64,000 bases of DNA from Aliarcobacter thereius LMG 24486 (GCF_004214815.1 NZ_CP035926.1:1240001-1304000); one strand, 5' to 3'. Positions 53,407-62,953 are shown, counted from the stretch's first letter. The notes: generated from the sequence alone by a model not told the origin. Numbers and translations: made by a program.

Positions 53407-53483
53407 GCGGGAGTAGCTCAGTTGGCTAGAGCTTCTGCCTTCCAAGCAGACTGTCGCGAGTTCGAGTCTCGTCTCCCGCTCCA
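53407..53483 (+). tRNA. tRNA-Gly (TCC)
   Basis: Seven-pair acceptor GCGGGAG/CTCCCGC, anticodon loop CTTCCAA with anticodon TCC, T-loop TTCGAGT and encoded CCA. First of five clustered tRNAs. Confidence 0.97.
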
Positions 53484-53509
53484 CTTTTTCAAGTGAAGTT
53501 CTTTATTAT

Positions 53510-53586
<77 letters not shown>

Positions 53587-53593
53587 ATTTTAT

Positions 53594-53670
53594 GTCAAGG
53601 TAGCTCAGCTGGTTAGAGCGCTGGTCTCATAAGCCGGAGGTCGAGGGTTCGAGTCCCTCTCTTGACACCA
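53594..53670 (+). tRNA. tRNA-Met (CAT), elongator type
   Basis: Acceptor GTCAAGG/TCTTGAC (one G-U), anticodon CAT, T-stem GAGGG/CCCTC and encoded CCA. First pair G-C, so not an initiator. A lysidine-modified tRNA-Ile (CAT) cannot be fully excluded by eye. Confidence 0.9.
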
Positions 53671-53682
53671 CTTTTTTTAGGT

Positions 53683-53759
53683 GCTGGTGTAGCTCAGTTG
53701 GCTAGAGCAGCTGATTTGTAATCAGCAGGTCGGGGGTTCAACTCCCTTCACCAGCTCCA
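53683..53759 (+). tRNA. tRNA-Thr (TGT)
   Basis: Acceptor GCTGGTG/CACCAGC, anticodon stem GCTGA/TCAGC with loop TTTGTAA (anticodon TGT), encoded CCA. Confidence 0.96.
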
Positions 53760-53775
53760 CTTATTTATAACCTTT

Positions 53776-53850
53776 TGGGGTATCGCCAAGCGGTAAGGCA
53801 ACGGTTTTTGGTACCGTCACTCGAAGGTTCGAATCCTTCTACCCCATCCA
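53776..53850 (+). tRNA. tRNA-Gln (TTG), probable attachment site of the right-hand island
   Basis: Acceptor TGGGGTA/TACCCCA, anticodon stem ACGGT/ACCGT with loop TTTTGGT (anticodon TTG), encoded CCA. It is the last tRNA before an integrase gene pointing away from it, the usual arrangement of a tRNA-targeted island. Confidence 0.95.
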
Positions 53851-54135
53851 ATTTTTTAAATCTTATTAAATAACTTTATATATTAATTAGCGAAGTTTGA
53901 ACTCCTCTAATTTATACTTATTTATTAAAAGAAGAAGAAACTATTGATAAAAACTCATCTTTTGTTATCAATAAAACTACAATTAACTATAACTACTTTA
54001 AAAGCCCTATTATACGGCATTACTATTTACTTTATTTTCATAAATAGATATAATTAATTTTAATTAACGATATAAATCCACACTTTTTTTATAAAAAAGT
54101 ACAAAAAGTGTGGATTGTACTCTAAAGGTCTAAAA
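53851..54135. promoter_or_regulatory. gene-free region between tRNA-Gln and the integrase, with inverted repeats
   Basis: No gene is seen. TATTGATAA/TTATCAATA arms lie at 53942-53950 and 53965-53973. A perfect 13-base inverted repeat is at 54076-54088 and 54103-54115 (ATCCACACTTTTT and its complement, 14-base spacer). The latter ends 20 bases before the integrase start and may be an operator or an attenuator. Confidence 0.5.
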
Positions 54136-55434
54136 ATGGGTGTTTATAAAGCTTTTAAAATAAAACTATCAAATGGTACAGCTTCTGGAATGTATCTATT
54201 AGCAAATGAAGATGAAATTAAATTTGATAAAGATGGAAATAGCAGATCTCCATCTGGAAGAGCTTATAAAATACAAATTGAAGTTGAAGCTGTTTATAAG
54301 AATAGAAGAAAAAGAGGTAAAAAGACATTCTCTATTCCAGCAGGTACTTCAATTGTTAAAGCTGTCCAATCTCTTCAAGGTAAGAAAAATGAAATGATAA
54401 ATACTCTTAAAGAAAAAGGTACTTTAAGAGTTGAAAAAATAATCATTTCAGATATAAAACAAACTCAAGGTAATTTCTTTGATTGTTGGTTATCTTACTA
54501 TGATACACAATTAGCTACAGATAAAATAAAAACTTCTACTTACGAAACATATAAAAATACTTTTGATACATATTTAAAGCCTTTGCATAAAATGCAAATT
54601 AAAGATATTACAATTAAAGATATACAAAATATTATAAATCATGCTTTAAGTAAAAATAAATCCCCTGCAACTATTTCTAGGATAAAGCCTACTATAAAAC
54701 CTTTATTAGAATATTACGATGTAATTTTAAATTGGAAAAAACTAATCGAACCAAAAGTTGATAATGAAAGAAAATATAAGAAATCAGCAGAAGAGACAAA
54801 AGCTATAATAAATAAACTATTAACTTATGAGCATCCAGAAATTAGAGCAATTTTTCATTTTTCATTAACAGGAAGAAGAATATCAGAAATTTTGGCTTTA
54901 AAATATGAGAATATAAATTGGGAGAACAATACATATTTAATACCTAAAGAGAGTGTAAAAACAAGAAAAGATATAGAATTTAAATTAATTCCTTCTTTAG
55001 TAGAAGCAATCAAATCAAGAGGTGAAGTAAAAAAATCTGGGTATGTGTTTTCTATAAAAAGAGAATGGGTTTGGGTAAATTTCAAAAGATGTATGGCTGA
55101 ACTTAATATATTTGATTTAAACTTACATGATTTAAGAAGTTTAGTAGCACAAACAGCACTTGACAATGGAGCAAATATATATGATGTATCTGCCCTACTT
55201 GCACACTCAAATATCGCAACTACTGAGAAAAGATATGTAGATAAAAATAAAGACCATGCTCAAAAAGCACTTGATAAGTTTACTAGTGCAACAAATCTTT
55301 TGCTAAATGAAGAAATAATTGATGTAGAAGTCGAAGATGACCATTATTTAACTATAAAAAAACTTTATCCAAATGCAACAGATGAACAGATTAAAAAAGC
55401 TATGAATATATTAGAACCTATCAAAATTCAATAA
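54136..55434 (+). CDS. tyrosine recombinase, integrase of the tRNA-Gln island
   Basis: A 432-aa integrase with an N-terminal arm-binding region, a SAM-like core-binding domain (about 115-200) and a catalytic domain. The catalytic domain has Arg in FSLTGRRISEILALKY, LHDLRSLVAQ (HxxR), His in LLAHSNIATTE and the nucleophile Tyr in EKRYVD. I use the ATG at 54136, preceded by AAAGG; a TTG at 54115 would place coding sequence inside the inverted repeat. A C-terminal extension of about 50 residues follows the Tyr. It reads away from tRNA-Gln. Confidence 0.9.
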   Translation: MGVYKAFKIKLSNGTASGMYLLANEDEIKFDKDGNSRSPSGRAYKIQIEVEAVYKNRRKRGKKTFSIPAGTSIVKAVQSLQGKKNEMINTLKEKGTLRVEKIIISDIKQTQGNFFDCWLSYYDTQLATDKIKTSTYETYKNTFDTYLKPLHKMQIKDITIKDIQNIINHALSKNKSPATISRIKPTIKPLLEYYDVILNWKKLIEPKVDNERKYKKSAEETKAIINKLLTYEHPEIRAIFHFSLTGRRISEILALKYENINWENNTYLIPKESVKTRKDIEFKLIPSLVEAIKSRGEVKKSGYVFSIKREWVWVNFKRCMAELNIFDLNLHDLRSLVAQTALDNGANIYDVSALLAHSNIATTEKRYVDKNKDHAQKALDKFTSATNLLLNEEIIDVEVEDDHYLTIKKLYPNATDEQIKKAMNILEPIKIQ

Positions 55435-55517
55435 TCTATTAATATGATACGATTAATTTTTATAATCGGCTCATTTTATGATACTATTATAATAATTATT
55501 AGGCTCAAAGGTAAAAT

Positions 55518-56660
55518 ATGAAAGAGAACATTATAAAATGGATATGGCAACATAAAGATTATCCAAATTTTAAATATAACAAATCACAATTAACTGATTT
55601 ACTTACTAAAATTGAATACAATAGAGGAATACTTGATGGTATTTCAAAACTATTTAGTAGTGATGATATCGTTAAAATGGAAATTGAAACATTAACTAAC
55701 GAAGCTATTAATACTTCTTTAATAGAGGGTGAGATTCTAAAAAGAGAAAGTGTTCATTCTTCTTTTAGAAAAAAACTAGATAAAGATTTTGATGCAAGAA
55801 ATGATAAGTATTCAACAGTTGCAACTGATAATTTAGTTGAAATCTTAATAGATTCAAATTTAAATAAAAGTGATTTAATTATAGATAGGCTACATGGTTG
55901 GCATAACTGTCTTTTTGAACATACACAATATAGCAAACTAAATAAAATTGATATTGCAAAATTTAGAAGTCATAGTGATATGGAAGTAATCTCAGGAGCA
56001 ATTGGACATGAGAAAGTTCATTATAAAGCAATTCCTGTAGAAAATATTAAAGAAGATATTAAAAACTTTTTAAAATATTGTAATGAAAGTTCTGAAAATA
56101 TCTATATAAAAGCAGCGATAGTTCATATTTGGTTTGTAATTATACATCCTTATGATGATGGAAATGGAAGAATTGCTAGAGCTATTACGGATTATGTTTT
56201 ATCTAAAAATAGTTCAAATACACAATTTAAGTTATACTCTATTTCAACTGCAATTAATAAAGATAGAAAAGCTTATTATAATATTTTAGATAAAACTACT
56301 AACTTATTTCTAAATAAAGAGTTTGATCTTACTCCTTGGCTTATTTGGCATTTAAACATATTAAACAATGCTATGAAAGAAGCCCTAAAAGACATTGAAT
56401 ATCTTATACAAAAAACAAAATTTTGGGATAAACATAGAAATAAAGCTCTAAATGAAAGACAAATAAAAGTTTTAAATAAAATACTAGATGTTGGAAATGA
56501 TAATTTTGAAGGTGGATTAAATACAAAAAAATATATATCTTTAACAAAAATCAGTAAAGCTACTGCTGTTAGGGACATAACTGCTCTTGTAGAATTTGGA
56601 TGTATAAAACAAATATTTGGTACTGCTGGTAGAAATGTTAGGTATGAGATTAATTTATAG
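55518..56660 (+). CDS. Fic-domain protein with self-inhibitory motif
   Basis: A 380-aa protein: an N-terminal DUF4172-like region (WIWQHKDYPNFKY), the inhibition motif TSLIEG (residues 66-71), the Fic core with H210-PYDDGNGRIAR, and a C-terminal winged helix (about 310-380). Fic enzymes usually transfer AMP to target hydroxyls, and the intact TxxxEG motif blocks the nucleotide site until released. Target unknown; in islands such proteins may act as toxins or regulators. No separate antitoxin is needed because inhibition is within the chain. Confidence 0.87.
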   Translation: MKENIIKWIWQHKDYPNFKYNKSQLTDLLTKIEYNRGILDGISKLFSSDDIVKMEIETLTNEAINTSLIEGEILKRESVHSSFRKKLDKDFDARNDKYSTVATDNLVEILIDSNLNKSDLIIDRLHGWHNCLFEHTQYSKLNKIDIAKFRSHSDMEVISGAIGHEKVHYKAIPVENIKEDIKNFLKYCNESSENIYIKAAIVHIWFVIIHPYDDGNGRIARAITDYVLSKNSSNTQFKLYSISTAINKDRKAYYNILDKTTNLFLNKEFDLTPWLIWHLNILNNAMKEALKDIEYLIQKTKFWDKHRNKALNERQIKVLNKILDVGNDNFEGGLNTKKYISLTKISKATAVRDITALVEFGCIKQIFGTAGRNVRYEINL

Positions 56661-56665
56661 GGATG

Positions 56666-56693
56666 GGGAGTGTTCAAGTTTTTGAACACTCCC
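56666..56693. terminator. strong hairpin between the fic gene and the convergent cassette
   Basis: GGGAGTGTTCAA (56666-56677) and TTGAACACTCCC (56682-56693) form a perfect 12-pair, GC-richer stem with loop GTTT. There is no long T-run after it, so it may act with Rho or mainly stabilise the 3' ends. Confidence 0.6.
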
Positions 56694-56723
56694 AATACTC
56701 CTGAATACTTCTAAACATTAAGC

Positions 56724-57182
56724 TTATTTATATGTATCTAATGTCTTTACTTGTTCATTTAATATTTGCTGTAAATCTTCTATAGTGTATCTCTTTTGAT
56801 ATACAAAACCTTTTATTGGTCTATTTATTCTTCCTATATTATTAATATTAAGATATGTACTTTTTATATTAGATTCTTTTAATTCTTCTATATAACTTTT
56901 AAGAAATATAATGTTCTGCTCTACTACCCATACTTTTACCCTAAAAGCTTCTTTTGAAATATCTTCTCTTTTTAATCCAATTAATTTGTGTTCTCCATCT
57001 ACAAAATTAGCAAGTAACTCAAAATCATTTATAAATTCTATCTGCTTATCTATTGGTAACATTAATATTATGAAATTAAATGACTCTTCAGTCCCATCAA
57101 AAACTGTCATTTTTTTATATACACTTCGAATAGAAAATAAAATAACAATAATAACTATAATAATTACAATAACTTTCTTCAT
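56724..57182 (-). CDS. membrane-anchored protein of unknown function (152 aa)
   Basis: One N-terminal membrane helix made almost only of Ile and Val (residues 4-18), then a periplasmic part. Residues 28-60 (FDGTEESFNFIILMLPIDKQ) recall the DGTSEES-type start of small lipoproteins grouped as DUF6694, but no lipobox Cys is present. It is third in a minus-strand operon with two other envelope-targeted proteins. No function can be given. Confidence 0.5.
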   Translation of the reverse strand: MKKVIVIIIVIIVILFSIRSVYKKMTVFDGTEESFNFIILMLPIDKQIEFINDFELLANFVDGEHKLIGLKREDISKEAFRVKVWVVEQNIIFLKSYIEELKESNIKSTYLNINNIGRINRPIKGFVYQKRYTIEDLQQILNEQVKTLDTYK

Positions 57183-57194
57183 ATTAATCCTTTA

Positions 57195-57608
57195 TTATAA
57201 ATATTGGTATAGCCAAGGAAAACTTTGACTCAATAAGTTTCCTACAACCCCATATTCAATTGACATAGCATAATATCTTATTTCTACTTTTAAGCTATCT
57301 GCTACCCAATCATCCATGAAGTTATTATACTCTTCTATTAAACATTCTTTTGTTTTACAATTATCTAAATTTTTAGCTAATAAATAAAGACTTTCTTCAT
57401 ATTTAATTAATTGCTTTTTATTATCCATATTTTCAAAAGAGAATTTTTTAGAATTCTCTTTTATAATTTTATTTATATTATTTGATATTTGTTCTTTCGA
57501 TATAGAGCTATTAATAATAGGATATTTTGGTACAGACAATATCATATATATTGGTATAGAAATAATAATTGATGTAAGAATCAATGATGTTATTAATCTA
57601 TTAATCAT
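57195..57608 (-). CDS. membrane-anchored protein of unknown function (137 aa)
   Basis: N-terminal hydrophobic helix (about 5-25), then a mainly helical extracytoplasmic part with two Cys four residues apart (NCKTKECLIEEY), which may form a disulfide. No family recognised. It lies eight bases after the 287-aa gene and 12 before the 152-aa gene; all three have the same AGGATTA-type ribosome binding site, so they appear to have been built and moved as a unit. Confidence 0.5.
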   Translation of the reverse strand: MINRLITSLILTSIIISIPIYMILSVPKYPIINSSISKEQISNNINKIIKENSKKFSFENMDNKKQLIKYEESLYLLAKNLDNCKTKECLIEEYNNFMDDWVADSLKVEIRYYAMSIEYGVVGNLLSQSFPWLYQYL

Positions 57609-57616
57609 ATCTAATC

Positions 57617-58480
57617 CTAGTTATAACAATATGCACTTGGAGCTGAATCTATTGCATATCTTGGAATATAATTTGATTTATCATCATAAAATTGTCCATA
57701 AAACGAATTATACAGTAAAAACTTATTTTTTTCTACAGATTTAATTGTAAAAACAACTGTAGCCTTTCCATCTTTCATTTTTACAACATTATCCCCTATT
57801 CCTAATTTATTTACTTCTTTTTTAGCATTTGCTAACCATTTATCACAAGACTTTTTAACTTTTGCTCTATCTTTTTTTTCTTTTTCTTCTTCTCTCTTTT
57901 GCTTTTCAATTTTTTCTTTTTGTTTGATTAATTCTGATTGTCTAGATTCATAACTAGAATAACAAGCTTTAATATATAGTTCATATCTTGGTAAAGAATA
58001 TATTATATTATTTTCAAATGAAAAAGAACCAAATTCTGACAAATAATCAATATATTCTTTACTAATATATTTTGAACTAAATTCTTTTTCTTTTTTCTTA
58101 TATATACTAGTTGTTGTATAAGAATAATATTTTGAATCAAGAATAAGTTTTTCTCGCATATCTTTAATTATTTTACCATCTTCTTGTAATTCTTCATATA
58201 GTTTCTCTCTATTTTTATATTTTTCATCTATTGTCTTTAATGAATCAGATTTTTTTAATGCATATTTATCAAAAAATCTTATTACCAATGAGAAGTATTC
58301 ATCAATTGCCAAGTAATATTGCTCTTCTGTTAACATATTTAATTGTTTTTTCCTTTCTTGTTCTTCTTTTTGTTTTTTTACATATGCAGCTTCTTCTGCA
58401 AGACTCTCAAATTTTGGCATTGGTAATTCATTTGCACTTGAAAATGCTATAAAAACTAATACTAAAAGTAATTTTTTCAT
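57617..58480 (-). CDS. secreted coiled-coil protein of unknown function (287 aa)
   Basis: Signal peptide at 1-16 (cut near SSANE), then a helical region with high Lys/Glu content, including a coiled coil around 180-215 (QKEKIEKQKREEEKEKKDRA). A beta-rich C-terminal domain follows, with GIGDNVVKMKDGKATVVFTI, and two terminal Cys. It is first gene of the three-gene envelope cassette. I do not recognise it. Periplasmic or surface location is likely. Confidence 0.55.
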   Translation of the reverse strand: MKKLLLVLVFIAFSSANELPMPKFESLAEEAAYVKKQKEEQERKKQLNMLTEEQYYLAIDEYFSLVIRFFDKYALKKSDSLKTIDEKYKNREKLYEELQEDGKIIKDMREKLILDSKYYSYTTTSIYKKKEKEFSSKYISKEYIDYLSEFGSFSFENNIIYSLPRYELYIKACYSSYESRQSELIKQKEKIEKQKREEEKEKKDRAKVKKSCDKWLANAKKEVNKLGIGDNVVKMKDGKATVVFTIKSVEKNKFLLYNSFYGQFYDDKSNYIPRYAIDSAPSAYCYN

Positions 58481-58584
58481 GTTAATCCTCTCTATTTTTA
58501 TTTTCTCTTGTTATGACAAGTTGTAAGAAAAATTCTATCTTAATAAACTTAAAACTTGCTACTACAAGTCTTAGGAGATTAAAA

Positions 58585-58836
58585 TTGAAACATATTGATG
58601 AAATAGATGATACTTATATAAACAACTATCATAAGATTATTGGAGAAAATGTAAAAAGAATAAGAAAGGAAAAAGGATTAAGCCAACTTGATTTATCCCA
58701 TAGAATTGGTCATAAATCTGTAAGTATAATATCTTGTGCAGAGATAAACCATAAAAATAATAGATTTAATATAGAACACTTGCTAAAAATAGCTTATGTA
58801 TTAGAAGTTGATGTTTGTGAGTTTTTTAGAAAATGA
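58585..58836 (+). CDS. XRE-family DNA-binding regulator (83 aa)
   Basis: A Cro/CI-type helix-turn-helix (RIRKEKGLSQLDLSHRIGHK) in a small protein ending LEVDVCEFF, as in restriction-modification controller proteins. I take the TTG at 58585 as start because TTAGGAG precedes it; an ATG at 58513 would add 24 residues with no RBS. It is divergent from the envelope cassette and may repress it. It could instead serve as a C-protein for the restriction genes nearby. Confidence 0.75.
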   Translation: MKHIDEIDDTYINNYHKIIGENVKRIRKEKGLSQLDLSHRIGHKSVSIISCAEINHKNNRFNIEHLLKIAYVLEVDVCEFFRK

Positions 58837-58934
58837 AATTATTAAAATCTTCTATATAATTAATTATTGAATATTCTTACTAAAATTGGATATTGTATAT
58901 TAATTTTCAAGTAACTTTAAAAATAAATTTAAAT

Positions 58935-59057
58935 TTACAGATGATTTATTTCCCAACGACCAGATTTAAGACTTCCAACTCTTATTAATCTATTTTGTTC
59001 TTTTAGTTTTGCTATATTTAATATTAAAACTCTAAAAGAATTATTTAAAATAATCAT
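58935..59057 (-). pseudogene. 40-residue winged-helix remnant downstream of mrr
   Basis: The frame starts at ATG 59057, ten bases beyond the mrr stop and in the same frame, with two stop codons between. The product segment IAKLKEQNRLIRVGSLKSGRWEI looks like the wing of a winged-helix domain at the C-terminus of Fic-type or AAA_4-type regulators. It is too short to be a full protein. It is either the tail of a gene lost by deletion or a tail once joined to mrr. Confidence 0.4.
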
Positions 59058-59066
59058 CTTATATTA

Positions 59067-60005
59067 TTATATAGAATTATCATCTTCCATAACATCCCAA
59101 AAATCACTATCTAATTTTTTAATCTCTATTATTTGTTCTGTTTGCATACCTAAAGAATAATCATAAATATATTTTGCTAACTGTTCTCCATCAATAAGAA
59201 CTAATGTTGTACTATTATTTAATTTATTTACATATTCAATAGCATTTTTATTGAAACTTGACGTAGTAATAAATACACCTTTATTCGATTGTGCAACAGC
59301 TAACGCTCCTACAAATTTGTTTAAATCTTCTCTTCCAATTTTATTATCTCTTTGATATCTTTTTGCTTGAATATATATTCTTCCAAAGCCTAAAACATCT
59401 TCTTTTATAATTCCATCTATTCCATTATCGTTTGTATATTGTGTAACTTCACCAGAATTTTGTATCTCACCACCATAACCCATCTTTTGTAAAAGTGTTA
59501 CTACAAGTTTTTCAAATTCTCTAGGTGTTTTACTAATTATAGTATCTAATATGTCATTATAAATTTTATTTTTTATCTTTTCAAAAGATAATTCTATAGT
59601 TTCTGAGGGTGTCATATCACTAATAGAAATATTTAAATTTTCAGTTTGTAAATTTTGATTTGGTAAATTATTTTTGTCTTGATTCCTTATTCTAATTTGT
59701 TCAGCTATATATTCATTTATTTTATCAGGATTATTCAAAATTTTATTACCATCTTCTGTAATCTCATAATATGCCCTTTTAGGTTTACTAACTAAACCAC
59801 TCATATTTAAATAGCTTAATGCCCAAGATATTCGGTCATAGAACATCTTAGCATTTCCAGATTCATACATTTGATTTAATTCTTCTTCTGTAAGATTAAA
59901 ATTTTTTGAAAGTGGAATTTCAAACTCTTTTAATTTCAATAAACCTTTTTCTTTCAAAAGTTTAAGAGCTGGTAATCTTAGTTCATCATGTGTAGGTATT
60001 GGCAT
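59067..60005 (-). CDS. mrr: Mrr-type restriction endonuclease
   Basis: A 312-aa enzyme with an N-terminal winged-helix domain (about 1-95, HDELRLPALKLLKEKG) and a C-terminal PD-(D/E)xK-type catalytic domain: FEKLVVTLLQKMGYGG, catalytic Asp197 in DNGIDGII and the Q213-A-K215 pair in IYIQAKRY. Mrr enzymes cut methylated DNA. It lies 23 bases after the type III res gene and is probably in the same transcript. Both nucleases in one operon require that host methylation does not trigger Mrr. Confidence 0.88.
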   Translation of the reverse strand: MPIPTHDELRLPALKLLKEKGLLKLKEFEIPLSKNFNLTEEELNQMYESGNAKMFYDRISWALSYLNMSGLVSKPKRAYYEITEDGNKILNNPDKINEYIAEQIRIRNQDKNNLPNQNLQTENLNISISDMTPSETIELSFEKIKNKIYNDILDTIISKTPREFEKLVVTLLQKMGYGGEIQNSGEVTQYTNDNGIDGIIKEDVLGFGRIYIQAKRYQRDNKIGREDLNKFVGALAVAQSNKGVFITTSSFNKNAIEYVNKLNNSTTLVLIDGEQLAKYIYDYSLGMQTEQIIEIKKLDSDFWDVMEDDNSI

Positions 60006-60028
60006 AAAATATATCCTTAGTGTTTTTG

Positions 60029-62953
60029 TTATAAATCATTATTCTTTAATATATCACTTATAATTTGAGACAAACCAGGACTATTTAACTTAGTTTGATA
60101 CTCTACATTTACACCCATTTCACGCAATTTTTTGAAAAATGCTTCGGCACTTTTTATCTGTAGCTTTTCTTTGTCGCTTATCTCACTAAAGGTATCATAC
60201 CCTTTGGTTTCGACTACAAAATACAACTCTTTTTTATCATCTGTTTCTATCACATACCCAAAATCTGGGTTATAATGTCTTCCATGAGCCGTAGGAATAT
60301 TCACTTTAGGAAGTTTCCCAAATACAATGATTTGCTTATGGGTAGATTCATCTATAGTAGTCTTTTCAATTTTACTATCTACTTCCATAAAATCTTCATC
60401 ATAGATTGACCTTTCTCTTACATTTTTTGATTTTATTTTGTAAGTTTCACCACCTAGACTTCCTTCTAGTATAAACTCTCCTAAATTATTTGCTCTTATC
60501 TCTTTTAAATCATACGATATTTTATTGATGATGGTTTCGTATATGGCACTTATTAGTTGTTCTTCTATTTTTTTAAGTGCTACATTCTCATTTTGAGGGA
60601 TTAACTCAAACTTCTCTTTTTGTATCCCACCTAGCACTTTAGCAATAGTTTGCATACTAAGTTTGGTATTGTTTGCCAATGCTTTAATAAACTCATAGAG
60701 TGTAAAAATAGAGTGAGTTTCAACCGTTACGGTATCGTTTTGGTTATCGTGCTTTGCTTTATCTTCAACATTTTTATCTCTTTTTATAATAATATCTTGT
60801 CCGTTTATCTCAAAGTTTGCATCTATTTTCACTATCGCTGATTTGATTAAAGTATCACTATCAATATCATATTTTACAACGGCATCATAGTTGAGATTAT
60901 CCCAAAGAGCTTTAAACTTTTTAAAGTTTTCTTGATGAATTTTAATTTTACCTTTATCTTTTTTACCACTTCTATCTTTGGCTTTGATTCTATTGGATGT
61001 TTTAAAGAAACTGTCAAAATACTCTTTTAACTTTTTACTATCACATCCCTTTACCTCTAATAACTCTAGCTCTTTTGATCTTAAGCTATACTCCTCTTTT
61101 GAAATAGAAATTTCGCTCATATCATCTTCATCAATAGTGATAAACCCCTTCTCTTCAAGTTCATCAAGTAGTTTCACAGCAGCCCTAGGAGTGGAAGCGA
61201 TATGATTTTGTGTCATGACATCTTCGTTAAAAAGTTTTGAAACTTGTCTTACACTATTTTGGCTTATCTCTTTTTGTATTGAGCTTACAAAATCACTTTC
61301 CGTTGATGGAACAACTACAAAAAGCTCATTGACAAACTCAAAATGGCTATCATCTCTAGTTATTCTTTTTCCTTCTTGATTGACTGCTAATCTCAATCCA
61401 CGACCTATTTGTTGCAATTTAGATATTTCAGAATTACTAGGAGCTAATTTACAAAGTGTCATTACATTTGGATTATCCCATCCTTCTTGTAAAGCCCATT
61501 GAGAAAATATAAATCTAAGATCACTATCAAAACTTAATAATTCTTCTTTTTTATTTAAAATTAGCTCAATGGCTTCTGCTTCATCTCCCTCTTTTTTAGA
61601 CTTTGCAAAATATCCACTGTGTACTTCTTTTACAGAATCTTTTGTTTTCAAAAGATATTTTTTATAATCTTCATCTAAATTATCTTTTTTTAAAATTTGT
61701 TCTAAATTTTTTAAATATAAAGTTTCAAAAAGCAGTGCTAACTTTCCATTAATTCCTTCATCTGTCAAATACTTATCAACTCTATCTATAAAAAACAGAC
61801 AAAGTGATTTTATATTCAGTTTAAATAATTCTTCTTCTCTTTCAAAATGATTTTTTATAGCAGTATCAACAATAACTTTTTGCATTTCATCAAGAAGCAC
61901 ACCATAGCTCTCACTCTCTCCCAAAAGTATTGAAATACCATTTGTAAATATCACTTCATTTTTAGTAATTTTCTCAACTATATAACTATTTAAATACTCT
62001 ATCCCTACTTTTTCTCCTAAGTTCTCACCATGCTTTAATTCAGTAGGTTTTGGTTTAAAATTAATATCTTTATATTCTATTTTCGCTACATAATCTTTTT
62101 GATTAGTCCCTTTTACTTCTTTAAGACCTATAGTATGATTATCTACATTTTCATTTCCAACAGTATCAACTGTTATAGCCTTTACAAGTCCACGACTAAA
62201 TGCATCTACACTATCAAGAGTATATATAAGATTTTTATATTCATCACCTTTAAAAGTAGCACCAAATCTTAATGTAAAAAGAGCATTAAACTCTTTTAGA
62301 TATTTTGCTGTTTGTTTTCCCTCAAATCTATGTGGTTCATCTATAATTATTACAGGTCTTAAATGTCCTATTGCTTGCATATAACTTCGAGAACGACCAA
62401 TAAGAGTTTGTTCTATTTTGTTTTTATTAATACTATTTGTTGCTTTGTTAAATGATTGATAAGTCGATACCAAAACAGAGATATTTTGACTACTTGCATT
62501 TATATAATTTAAAACAGTTTTTTCACTATAGTTATAAACTGATATTTGTTTACCGTACTCTTTTGTAAAAAACTCTTTTGTAATATTTATATTTTTAATA
62601 GTACCTTGTCGAATTGGATTTGAAGGCACTAAGATTATGAACTTACAAAGTCCATAATCTCTATTCAGCCTATATATTGATTCTAAAAATGTAAAAGTTT
62701 TTCCAGTACCTGTTTCCATTAAAGTATCTATAACAAGCTCATCTTTAATAGAAGTATCACCAATATTTACTTTATTTAATTCTCTAACCTTTGTAATATT
62801 ATTTACTAATGTACTTTTTGAAGCTTGTAAATCAAAGGATGGATTACTTTTCTTATTATCATTTGGTTTAAATGCTATATTTTTGAATACATCACTGATA
62901 CTATTTACTGCAAGTTCTTGATAATCAAGTCTGTCAAATTTTATTTTTAGCAT
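60029..62953 (-). CDS. res: type III restriction enzyme, Res subunit
   Basis: A 974-aa helicase-nuclease, full length for the family. Superfamily 2 motifs: Walker A TGTGKT (81-86), DEPH box in IIIDEPHRF, WALQEGWDNPNV and motif VI QQIGRGLRLA. The C-terminal nuclease site is visible as NPDFGYVIETDD and VVETKG (D...ExK). It needs a Mod subunit for target recognition and ATP-dependent cleavage. Its ATG overlaps the stop of the rhuM-like gene (TAATG), so the two are translationally coupled. Codon use is a little less AT-rich than the core genes. Confidence 0.93.
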   Translation of the reverse strand: MLKIKFDRLDYQELAVNSISDVFKNIAFKPNDNKKSNPSFDLQASKSTLVNNITKVRELNKVNIGDTSIKDELVIDTLMETGTGKTFTFLESIYRLNRDYGLCKFIILVPSNPIRQGTIKNINITKEFFTKEYGKQISVYNYSEKTVLNYINASSQNISVLVSTYQSFNKATNSINKNKIEQTLIGRSRSYMQAIGHLRPVIIIDEPHRFEGKQTAKYLKEFNALFTLRFGATFKGDEYKNLIYTLDSVDAFSRGLVKAITVDTVGNENVDNHTIGLKEVKGTNQKDYVAKIEYKDINFKPKPTELKHGENLGEKVGIEYLNSYIVEKITKNEVIFTNGISILLGESESYGVLLDEMQKVIVDTAIKNHFEREEELFKLNIKSLCLFFIDRVDKYLTDEGINGKLALLFETLYLKNLEQILKKDNLDEDYKKYLLKTKDSVKEVHSGYFAKSKKEGDEAEAIELILNKKEELLSFDSDLRFIFSQWALQEGWDNPNVMTLCKLAPSNSEISKLQQIGRGLRLAVNQEGKRITRDDSHFEFVNELFVVVPSTESDFVSSIQKEISQNSVRQVSKLFNEDVMTQNHIASTPRAAVKLLDELEEKGFITIDEDDMSEISISKEEYSLRSKELELLEVKGCDSKKLKEYFDSFFKTSNRIKAKDRSGKKDKGKIKIHQENFKKFKALWDNLNYDAVVKYDIDSDTLIKSAIVKIDANFEINGQDIIIKRDKNVEDKAKHDNQNDTVTVETHSIFTLYEFIKALANNTKLSMQTIAKVLGGIQKEKFELIPQNENVALKKIEEQLISAIYETIINKISYDLKEIRANNLGEFILEGSLGGETYKIKSKNVRERSIYDEDFMEVDSKIEKTTIDESTHKQIIVFGKLPKVNIPTAHGRHYNPDFGYVIETDDKKELYFVVETKGYDTFSEISDKEKLQIKSAEAFFKKLREMGVNVEYQTKLNSPGLSQIISDILKNNDL

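Noticed and set aside
58513-58584. ATG start at 58513 for the XRE regulator
   Set aside because: No RBS, and the extra 24 residues do not look like part of the domain; TTG at 58585 has TTAGGAG upstream.
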